A DNA stretch of 38,818 nt from Longimicrobium sp. (lineage in GTDB: Bacteria; Gemmatimonadota; Gemmatimonadetes; Longimicrobiales; Longimicrobiaceae), in assembly GCA_036389795.1 (NCBI GenBank), contig DASVWD010000032.1, forward strand, positions 1-38,818. Reading direction: 5' to 3'. The notes below the pieces were generated by a model. That model searched no databases. It had not been told where the DNA came from and saw nothing but the letters and a program-made list of their open reading frames with translations. Each line of letters begins with the position of its first letter. Position 1 is the first letter of the stretch. Below, piece by piece: positions 8,363 through 15,840 of this stretch. A program made the position numbers and the translations under genes.

Positions 8363-9239
8363 ATTCATCGACCCGCATACCTCGACCTCCAGCGCTCTCC
8401 CGCAGCGCCTGGCGCATCACCTCGACCGGGGGGTCCACGGCCCACCAGCGGCGGAAGGCGGCGGCGCCCTGGCTGACCAGCACCTCGGTGCCGTCGGCAG
8501 CGCGGATGCCCGCCGCGCGCATCGCCCGCACCCACGGGGTCTCGCCGCCGCGCGCGTAGACGAGGTCCAGGGCGGCGCGGAAAACGGCGCCTCCGGTGGG
8601 GGGGAGCGGGTCGTCCGGGCGCAGCCCGAGCGAGGTGGCGTTCATCGCCAGGTCGAAGGCGTGGCCCGACAGGTCGTCGTCCGGTTCCGCGACGTCGATG
8701 CGGAAGCCGAAGGTGTCCCAGCGCTCCTTCAATTCCTCGGCGCGCGCGCGGCTCCGGTTGAGGAGCGTGACGTGCTCCACCCCGCCGGCCTGCAGCGCGT
8801 AGAGCGCCGCGCGGGCCGCGCCCCCGGCGCCCACCAGCAGCACGCGGTCGGCCAGCATGGAGCCCCACTCGGTCTCGCCCACCAGCGCGCGGACGGCCTT
8901 CGCCACGCCCTCCACGTCGGTGTTGTCGCCCCACACCTCGCCGCCCTCCAGCCAGAAGCAGTTGCACGCGCCGGTCAGCTCCACGGCGGGCGTGTGGCGC
9001 TCCACGGCGCGCGCGGCCGCCTCCTTGTGCGGCACGGTGACGTTGCCGCCGCCGCCCGCGCGCGCCAGGGCGCGGATGAGCCCGGCGACGTCGTCCGCCG
9101 AACACCGCAGGGCCACGTAGACGCCGTCGAGGCGGAGGGCGCGGAGGGCGGCGTTCTGGAAGACGGGGGAGAGGGAGTGCGAGACCGGGTCGCCGAGCAG
9201 CGCGAAGAGCCGGGTGGCGGCGGTGACGGGCGGCGTCAC
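8355..9239 (-). CDS. aroE: Shikimate dehydrogenase
   Basis: AroE reduces 3-dehydroshikimate to shikimate with NADPH in aromatic amino acid synthesis. The product has 294 residues. The substrate domain contains GDPVSHSLSPVFQNAA, the catalytic lysine in NVTVPHKE, the asparagine in ACNCFW and the aspartate in GDNTDVEG. The cofactor domain has GAGGAARAALYAL and the NRS(R)xRAEEL stretch of NADP-specific enzymes. The start is the GTG at 9239, overlapping the phosphatase TGA as GTGA, so translation is probably coupled. The C-terminal end reads into a dispersed repeat hairpin, so the last few residues may have been altered by its insertion. Confidence 0.96.
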   Translation of the reverse strand: MTPPVTAATRLFALLGDPVSHSLSPVFQNAALRALRLDGVYVALRCSADDVAGLIRALARAGGGGNVTVPHKEAAARAVERHTPAVELTGACNCFWLEGGEVWGDNTDVEGVAKAVRALVGETEWGSMLADRVLLVGAGGAARAALYALQAGGVEHVTLLNRSRARAEELKERWDTFGFRIDVAEPDDDLSGHAFDLAMNATSLGLRPDDPLPPTGGAVFRAALDLVYARGGETPWVRAMRAAGIRAADGTEVLVSQGAAAFRRWWAVDPPVEVMRQALRESAGGRGMRVDECG

Positions 9240-9745
9240 GGCGCCAGGATCGGGGCCAGGCGGTCGAGCGCGGCGGAGATCAGCCCGCAGAGCTCCTGGT
9301 AGGTCTCTTCGTAGACCGCCTCGCTCCCGCCGAAGGGGTCGGCCACGGGGTAGCCGAAGCCGTCGCCGCCGGCCACGAAGTCGCCCAGGGTGGCGGCCCG
9401 GTCCAGCCCGCCCACGCGCTCCACGCCGTCCAGGTGCGAGGGGCCCATCCCCAGGATCAGGTCGGCCCAGCCGGCCAGCTCGGGGGTGAGCGGCTGCGAG
9501 CGGTGGGCGGAGAGGTCGATCCCGTGGCGCCCGGCGACCGCCACGGCCTCGCGGCTGGCCTGGTCGCCGCCGCGCGCGGCCAGGCCGGCCGAGGCCACGC
9601 GCACGTTCTTCCACCCGCGGCGCTCCAACTCGGCGCGCGCGATCCCCTCCGCCAGCGGGGAGCGGCAGGTGTTCCCCGTGCAGACGAAGAGGATGTTGAA
9701 GGTGGTGGTGCGCGGGGACGCGGTCCCGGCGGCCTGCTCGCTCAT
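9236..9745 (-). CDS. Low-molecular-weight phosphotyrosine protein phosphatase
   Basis: This cytoplasmic phosphatase family removes phosphate from tyrosine residues; bacterial members often act on tyrosine kinases of capsule systems, while others are related to arsenate reductases. The product has 169 residues from an ATG at 9745 preceded by AAGGGA; upstream ATGs at 9784 and 9847 are possible. The P-loop is V-C22-TGNTC-R28-SP, and the general acid aspartate lies in VADPFGG near the C-terminus. LILGMGPSHL and the helix around EETYQELCGLI are typical. The DPFG sequence instead of DPY is common in bacterial members. It overlaps aroE by 4 bases. No kinase partner is in the window. Confidence 0.93.
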   Translation of the reverse strand: MSEQAAGTASPRTTTFNILFVCTGNTCRSPLAEGIARAELERRGWKNVRVASAGLAARGGDQASREAVAVAGRHGIDLSAHRSQPLTPELAGWADLILGMGPSHLDGVERVGGLDRAATLGDFVAGGDGFGYPVADPFGGSEAVYEETYQELCGLISAALDRLAPILAP

Positions 9746-9896
9746 CTCCGGTCCCTTCGCTCCCGCGGCTTCGTCGCTGGTCATGGCCGCGCGGGGTGGT
9801 ACCCATTCGCCGAGCTTCGTGCGGGATTCAGGTCCGGAATGTCTCACACGGAGTCAGCGGAGTCAACGGAGGGGCCAAAGTTTCCGCCGACTCGGG

Positions 9897-12800
9897 TCAT
9901 TCCGGATTGAGCCGCTCTCTCAACTGCCGGATCGGGACGACCTGATCCGGAGGCAATGCGAGGTCTTTCTTGAATTGCATGGGAACCTCGGCATTTGTGA
10001 CAAGGAGCGGGACGGCTTCGGTCGCCGTGCGCGGGATGCCGAGCTTCTTGCGGACTGCGGCGAGATGCTGACGAACCCACTCAACCCGACGCAGGTGCCG
10101 CCCAAGGCGGTCTAAGCTCTCGCCCCGAAACTCATTCAGTCTTTCCACGATCTCGCCGATTGCGCGAGCCGGCTGCAGCCGTTTGCACTCAATCAGCAAA
10201 ATGCGCTCGTCCGCGGGGTCCCACGCGACCACGTCCACGTCACCGAAATCCTTAGGTGCGCCGAGGCTCCGCATCTCCACCTCTCTACTAGTCTGCCATC
10301 CAAGCCGCCGCAACTCCAACTCGACTTCCATCGTGAACGCATGCCCCAGCATATCGGCGACTCTGCCCCGATACTCACGCATCTCAGTAGAAACGAAGAA
10401 TTCTGTGGGCAGCGACGCCGACCGGATGTTCTCTAAGAGATAGGAAAGACTGGCTGCGACTTGGTGCATGCCGTAAAGAACGGGAGCGTCCGGTCCGGAC
10501 CCGAACGTGACCACCGGCCGCGCAATCAAAGAGAGCCTGCGGCGGAAGCGCCACGGTGTCCAGTCACGTGCCTGGAACCCAGGAGGCTCCACGTCCCAGC
10601 GTTCGCGCGGCTCCAGCGCAAATACACCGAAAAAGGCGTGGCACTCCGCTTCTGTAAAGCCGCGCCGCTCCTGCAGCCGCGCCGCGATTGCGCCACGCGT
10701 GGAGGCCGGCACAAGCTGGTCTGCCTCCTTCGCCAAATCCAACAGTTCGGCGACTGCATCAATCAGCCTTGACGGTGTAAACCCATACTCACAGCGGAAC
10801 GCGTCAGCGAAATCGGAGGTCTCGTACCGCACATTGTGCTCGCTGGCCTCCCGGTGACGATGCGGACGAAAGAACCTGTCGTAGTCTGCGACAGCCTCAC
10901 GGAATCCCGTAGCGAACGACTGCTGAACGTACGGGCTCGCCACTTCCGCGAGGAACTCATGATCACGCTCAACCGTGCCGTTCGGCTGGATCTTCAGCCA
11001 CGGCTCGGCGGCCCCACCGCGGATCGCGTCCGAGTCGGCGGCAAGTTCAAAAAGCAGCGCCACAGCAGCTACAAGGCGATCGTAATCGGCGAGCGACGCC
11101 GGACGCCCACCCTCGCGGGGGCAGGTGGGCACCCCCATCTCAATCAGGACGCGAGTTGCCAGGCTTGCCAGCGACCGGTCCGATTCACGCCTCCCTGCGA
11201 TTTCCACCACGTCTTCCGGACCGTGGTATAGTGCCATCATCGCGCGCGCCGTCCGACGCCATTGTGTCCTGTCGCGGGAGATCGCCTCCAAATTCTCCAG
11301 AGCCATTCGTACGAGACTGGTGCCTTCGAGCGCCCGCAACTCGGTTCGGATCTCTTGCCACAGCGCGTCAACCAACGCATTGAGCGTGTCCGTGCACGTC
11401 TTTTTCTCTTTGAGCAGAACAGGCCCTTCTCCATCGGCGCGGTCGATGGCACGCCACCCTAGCCCGGTCATGTGCGCCGCCCAATCCTCGGGCTGAATCA
11501 GCCGTGGCCGCAGTTGTTCCCCCCATTGGATGTGGTCAAGGAGCGTCGGTGCTTGAAACAAGTGAACCGCCCGCGCATCGGCGTTCGGCATGACCACCGT
11601 TGTAAGTTCCCGCGCGTTGGCGTCCTTCCTTCCCCATCCCAACCCATCAAGCAGCGTAAGCAAGCCTGCAATCGTACTCTCCAAAAGGACGCGTTCAGCA
11701 TCGTTGGTCGGCCGATTCAAGAGAACGAGGAACCCGAACGGCAACCTGATCTCAACAACGGTCTTCTCCGGGGTGACCGTTATTGTCGGGAACTCTGGTT
11801 CCCCCTGACCCGCGGTGGTATCTAAGTCCCTCCATTCCGAGAGGTTCTGCAGCGAGAGCCGGACGTGTAGAGGCGGGGCGCCGGCGGGAGGGACAGCCGC
11901 TTCCAGCAGTGGCATCGCACGGTTGAGCCAAGCCAGCAGCCCATCCCAAAGGTCATACACAAGGCGCATCGCGTTCGGAACGTCGTCAGGCCGAGTCGCC
12001 CACACCCAGATGACGAGCGCTTGACCCTCTACGACACCGGCAAGTTCGCCGGTACCCGCCAACTCGGTGGATGCGTAAACGGGTTGCATGTTGAGACCTG
12101 CGAAGAAAGCGTCGCGATGCAGGCGCACAACGGTTACATGGCTCCGGCTGTCAAGAGGAGCAGCGTGCTCGTCGGTCCTCCTGCGCTCTGAAGCGCGGAA
12201 TCCGTGCACGAAGTTGGTGCCAGGATGCAGCAGTGCGTGGTCTGCCGGATAAGGAAACTCTCTCGGAATGAGGTGAAATCCTTGATGCGCCCAGAAGGCA
12301 TACATGTTCAGAGTGCCACTCAGCTCGGTGATGGAAACGCCGTCCTCAAATGCGTCCTTGATCTGCTCATAGAGTTTGTAAAGCCTCAGGAAAGACGCAC
12401 CCTCCGACCACGCGAAGGTCTCTAGATTGGGTAGGCTGATCACAACGATGTGCCAGCTGTCCGGGAGATCGGGCAACTCAAGCATCATCCCGCGCCCGAG
12501 CCCTCCTCGGACGATAACAGTGAGCCCGCCGACGGCCTGCTGGCGAAGGTACTCGGCCGTCGCAACCAGGTGCTCTTCGAATTGTTTCTGACTCTCCTCC
12601 GTCAGTTGCGCGGTCGAGTTCAGCCCGTGCGTCCGAACCGCGTCCGGATCATCATGCAGCAGGACGACGTGCGCGGCCTTGTCCACATCGATCGCGCAGA
12701 TCACAGCTTCCGCTGGGACACCCGCACCGACAGCTGGAGGCTCCGCCGGCAGTCCGCCCACGAAACGATCCGTGGGCTCAGCCAAGTGCTTCAGCAGCCG

Positions 12801-13661
12801 GTGAACCGTGTCACGTTGCTTTACTCGCAGGTATGCGCAGAACTCAGTTGTCTGCCCCTCCCCCGCAAGCCACTCCAGAACGAAGCGGCGGATGGCTGCG
12901 CTCGCGGCCGTAGGGCAGGCGAACAATACCGCGTCGCCAAAATTGATGAGTGGATGCCGCTCCAAGGTGGTATGCCCCAGGACCTCGTGTCCTAGGTGAA
13001 CACGCGCCTGCTGGGGGAAAAAGAAGGGGGCGAGCGCTTCGGGATTGATCCCGATTGCGGAGAGTTCCGGAAAGGTGAAAGTAACCCGCGCAACCAGTTC
13101 GGGCAGCTTGGGCAACGACCGTAGGAAGCGATCGGTTGGTATCGCGCGATCGGAAGTTACCCAGCGCGCGAGACCAGCCCTCTCGACCAAAGCATCACTG
13201 AGTGCCAGTAAGGCAGTGACGCTGTGCCGCAATTCGCGGTGAGGCCGCGCCCAGCGCGTACGCGAGATGCAATCGAGCAGGTTTTGTAGGTAATAGTCGT
13301 TCACCTCCCAAATCCCTTCCAGAAGCCGGTAGTTTCCGCCCGGCCCGATCACATTTGATACGAACACGTCCTCGGGTGGATCTTCGTCACGTCGTACCGG
13401 GTGCTTCGCGAGCACCACCTCGAGCCACTTTGCGAGGTCCTTCGATCCAGGGCGGACGGTGCCCCGGCAATGCAGGCATGCGAGGTGGAGCAGGATCTCT
13501 ATCCGGAGCGTTTCTGGATGGTACTCGGGGACAGTGAGCAGACCCGCGGCACAACTTATCGTGGAGCGCGGGTCAAAGCGCGCAAGTGTTTTCGCGAGCC
13601 CCTCATACGAAGGATCACCGATGAAGAGAGAGTGTCCCGCGATGGGAAACAACTGATCCAT
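9897..13661 (-). CDS. Giant protein with C-terminal PD-(D/E)XK nuclease motif, unknown family
   Basis: This 1254-residue protein (ATG at 13661, AGGAG closely upstream) is not recognised as a whole. The only clear motif is near the C-terminus: G-D1141-V-D1143-VVAW, 14 residues, then LLIE1158-C-K1160-RL, the D...ExK pattern of restriction-like nucleases, preceded by a glutamate-bearing helix (MEVELELRRLGW). After it come helices with ARAIGEIVERLNEF and a basic stretch. The first 1130 residues show no P-loop, helicase or transmembrane segments; one CxxC (CLHC) is near residue 65. Its bases are visibly less GC-rich than both neighbours and codons ending in A or T are common, so it looks transferred. 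It is flanked by ispD and the phosphatase, genes of ordinary composition. An antiviral or DNA-processing role is inference. Confidence 0.8.
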   Translation of the reverse strand: MDQLFPIAGHSLFIGDPSYEGLAKTLARFDPRSTISCAAGLLTVPEYHPETLRIEILLHLACLHCRGTVRPGSKDLAKWLEVVLAKHPVRRDEDPPEDVFVSNVIGPGGNYRLLEGIWEVNDYYLQNLLDCISRTRWARPHRELRHSVTALLALSDALVERAGLARWVTSDRAIPTDRFLRSLPKLPELVARVTFTFPELSAIGINPEALAPFFFPQQARVHLGHEVLGHTTLERHPLINFGDAVLFACPTAASAAIRRFVLEWLAGEGQTTEFCAYLRVKQRDTVHRLLKHLAEPTDRFVGGLPAEPPAVGAGVPAEAVICAIDVDKAAHVVLLHDDPDAVRTHGLNSTAQLTEESQKQFEEHLVATAEYLRQQAVGGLTVIVRGGLGRGMMLELPDLPDSWHIVVISLPNLETFAWSEGASFLRLYKLYEQIKDAFEDGVSITELSGTLNMYAFWAHQGFHLIPREFPYPADHALLHPGTNFVHGFRASERRRTDEHAAPLDSRSHVTVVRLHRDAFFAGLNMQPVYASTELAGTGELAGVVEGQALVIWVWATRPDDVPNAMRLVYDLWDGLLAWLNRAMPLLEAAVPPAGAPPLHVRLSLQNLSEWRDLDTTAGQGEPEFPTITVTPEKTVVEIRLPFGFLVLLNRPTNDAERVLLESTIAGLLTLLDGLGWGRKDANARELTTVVMPNADARAVHLFQAPTLLDHIQWGEQLRPRLIQPEDWAAHMTGLGWRAIDRADGEGPVLLKEKKTCTDTLNALVDALWQEIRTELRALEGTSLVRMALENLEAISRDRTQWRRTARAMMALYHGPEDVVEIAGRRESDRSLASLATRVLIEMGVPTCPREGGRPASLADYDRLVAAVALLFELAADSDAIRGGAAEPWLKIQPNGTVERDHEFLAEVASPYVQQSFATGFREAVADYDRFFRPHRHREASEHNVRYETSDFADAFRCEYGFTPSRLIDAVAELLDLAKEADQLVPASTRGAIAARLQERRGFTEAECHAFFGVFALEPRERWDVEPPGFQARDWTPWRFRRRLSLIARPVVTFGSGPDAPVLYGMHQVAASLSYLLENIRSASLPTEFFVSTEMREYRGRVADMLGHAFTMEVELELRRLGWQTSREVEMRSLGAPKDFGDVDVVAWDPADERILLIECKRLQPARAIGEIVERLNEFRGESLDRLGRHLRRVEWVRQHLAAVRKKLGIPRTATEAVPLLVTNAEVPMQFKKDLALPPDQVVPIRQLRERLNPE

Positions 13662-13746
13662 CTGCTCCTGCGAGGACGTTTGAGGATTGGTGATAACTCA
13701 AATGCTGGGGGAAGTTATGAAGGACGGAGCTGGCCGGGGCTCCGCG

Positions 13747-14457
13747 TCATTCGCTCTCCCCCGCCTCCGGGGCGAGGGCGAGCGCCTCGGCGACGGCCAG
13801 GTCGGCGCGGCGCGTCACCTTCAGGTTCCGGTACGAGCCCATCACCACGCGCACCGGGCCCGCGTAGCGCTCGTACAGCGCGGCGTCGTCCGTGGCCGCG
13901 ACGCCCTCCGCGCGGGCGAGCTCGTACGCGCGCACGATGCCGGCGCGGGGGAAGCCCTGCGGCGTCTGCGCCTGCCAGAGGCGCCCGCGCTCGGGGGTGC
14001 CGGTGATCGTCCCCGCGTCGTCCACTTCCTTGATGGTGTCGGTGACGGGGACGGCGGCGACGGCGCCCGCGTCCCGGCAGGCGTCCAGCACGCGGTCGAT
14101 CACCCCCTGCGACACGAACGGCCGCGCGCCGTCGTGGATCAGCACGAGGTCGACGTCGTCCGGCAGCGCGGAGAGCCCGTTCCAGACGGAGTCGCCGCGC
14201 TCGGCGCCGCCGGGCACGAGGGTGATCGGCAGGTGCGAGAGCCACCCGGGCGGGTCGTCCGCGTCGTCGGGGGGGATGACGACGACCGTGTGCCGGATGC
14301 GGGGGTGGTCGAGGAAGGGGCGGACGGCGCGCAGGAGGATCAGCTCGCCCGCGAGCGCCAGGTACTGCTTGCGCACGGGCCCGCCCACGCGCCGCCCGCT
14401 CCCGCCGGCGACCACGACGGCCGCGGCGCGCGGCTCAGCCGAAGACGCGCTGGACAA
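13747..14457 (-). CDS. ispD: 2-C-methyl-D-erythritol 4-phosphate cytidylyltransferase
   Basis: IspD couples methylerythritol phosphate to CTP in the non-mevalonate isoprenoid pathway. The 236-residue product shows the nucleotide-binding signature AVVVAGGSGRRVGG with K29 in VRKQYL, then LPDDVDLVLIHDGARPFVS, VPVTDTIKEVD, LWQAQTPQGF and the C-terminal TDDAALYE. The start appears to be a TTG at 14457, inside the last codons of radA, giving a 23-base overlap; no ATG or GTG gives a full first strand. It is co-directional with radA and dnaB. IspF, often adjacent, is not in the window. Downstream, 85 bases lead to the giant nuclease-like gene. Confidence 0.95.
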   Translation of the reverse strand: MSSASSAEPRAAAVVVAGGSGRRVGGPVRKQYLALAGELILLRAVRPFLDHPRIRHTVVVIPPDDADDPPGWLSHLPITLVPGGAERGDSVWNGLSALPDDVDLVLIHDGARPFVSQGVIDRVLDACRDAGAVAAVPVTDTIKEVDDAGTITGTPERGRLWQAQTPQGFPRAGIVRAYELARAEGVAATDDAALYERYAGPVRVVMGSYRNLKVTRRADLAVAEALALAPEAGESE

Positions 14458-15799
14458 GGGCGCGGACGTCCTCCGCCTCCACCACGCGGATGCCGGCGGG
14501 GAGCTGCCCCGGGCGGGCGCGGGGAGACAGGTACGCGGTGGTGAAGCCCATGCGGGCGGCCTCGGCCAGGCGGCGCTCCACCTGGCCCACGGGGCGCACC
14601 TCGCCGCCCAGCCCCAGCTCGCCTACGAAGACGGCCTCGGGCGGCACGGCGCGGTCGTAGACGCTGGAGGCGAGCGCGGCGGCCACGGCCAGGTCGCCCG
14701 CCGTCTCGACGAGTCTCAGTCCGCCGACGACGTTGAGGAAGACGTCGAGCTGGCCGAAGGGGATGCCGGCGCGCTTCTCCAGCACGGCCAGCAGCAGCGC
14801 CAGGCGCTTGGGGTCGAGGCCGGTGCTCACCCGCTGCGCGGCGCCGTAGGAGGCCTTCGCCGCCAGCGCCTGCACCTCGACCAGGAGGGGGCGGGTGCCT
14901 TCCAGCGTGGCGACCACGGCGGAGCCGGAGGCGCGCGCCAGCCGGTCGCCCAGGAAGAGCGCGGAGGGGTTGCCGACGGGGACGAGCCCCTCGGCGGTCA
15001 TGCGGAAGACGCCGATCTCGTCCACCCCGCCGAAGCGGTTCTTGGTGGCGCGCAGCACGCGGTGGTCCATCCCTCCCGCGCTCTCGAAGTAGAGCACGGT
15101 GTCGACGATGTGCTCCAGCGTCTTGGGCCCGGCGATCCCGCCGCCCTTGGTGACGTGGCCCACCAGGAAGACGGCGGTGCCGGTCTGCTTGGCGAAGCGC
15201 TGCAGCCGCGCGGCGCACTCGCGCACCTGCCCCACGTTGCCGGGCGCCCCCTCCAGCGTCTCGCTGTAGACGGTCTGGATCGAGTCGATCAGCAGCACGT
15301 CGGGCCCGAGCTCGGCCGCGCGCAGGAGGATGCTCTCCAGCTCGGTCTCGGCCAGGAGGGTGACCTCGGCCGCGGAGTGCTCCAGCCGCTCGGCGCGCAG
15401 CTTCACCTGGTGGGCCGACTCCTCGCCCGAGACGTAGAGGGTGCGCCGCCCCGCCGCCTCCAGCCGCCCGGCCACCTGCAGGAGGATGGTGGACTTGCCG
15501 ATCCCCGGCTCGCCGCCGACCAGGACGACGGAGCCGGGGACGATCCCCCCGCCCAGCACGAAGTCCAGCTCGCCGAGCCCCGTGGTCCAGCGCGCCCGCT
15601 CGGTGCCCTCCACGTCGCGCAGGCGCACGGGGGCCGCCTCGGAGGGCGCGCGCTCGGCGCCGTCCGCCCGGGCGCGGCGGGGGGCCGCGGGCTCCTCGAC
15701 CAGCGTGTTCCACTCGCGGCAGGCGGGGCACTGCCCCTGCCAGCGCGGCGTCTCGTTGCCGCACTCGCGGCAGAAGAACGCCGTGCGCGTCTTCGCCAT
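14435..15799 (-). CDS. radA: DNA repair protein RadA
   Basis: RadA (Sms) is a RecA-like branched-DNA helicase acting in recombination and repair. The 454-residue product has the N-terminal zinc finger C10-x2-C13...C24-PA-C27, Walker A GGEPGIGKST (95-104), Walker B DVLLIDSIQ (167-174), the RadA-specific KNRFG motif (253-257) and a C-terminal Lon-like domain (GTRPLLVEVQAL, GLDPKRLALLLAVLEKR, FLNVVGGLRL, GELGLGGEVRPV). The ATG is at 15799, 41 bases after the dnaB stop. The last codons overlap the ispD start. The length and all domains are as usual. Confidence 0.97.
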   Translation of the reverse strand: MAKTRTAFFCRECGNETPRWQGQCPACREWNTLVEEPAAPRRARADGAERAPSEAAPVRLRDVEGTERARWTTGLGELDFVLGGGIVPGSVVLVGGEPGIGKSTILLQVAGRLEAAGRRTLYVSGEESAHQVKLRAERLEHSAAEVTLLAETELESILLRAAELGPDVLLIDSIQTVYSETLEGAPGNVGQVRECAARLQRFAKQTGTAVFLVGHVTKGGGIAGPKTLEHIVDTVLYFESAGGMDHRVLRATKNRFGGVDEIGVFRMTAEGLVPVGNPSALFLGDRLARASGSAVVATLEGTRPLLVEVQALAAKASYGAAQRVSTGLDPKRLALLLAVLEKRAGIPFGQLDVFLNVVGGLRLVETAGDLAVAAALASSVYDRAVPPEAVFVGELGLGGEVRPVGQVERRLAEAARMGFTTAYLSPRARPGQLPAGIRVVEAEDVRALVQRVFG

Positions 15800-15840
15800 T
15801 CAGCGCGCCTCCCGCGCGGCAGCCGGGTGCCGGGCGACGA

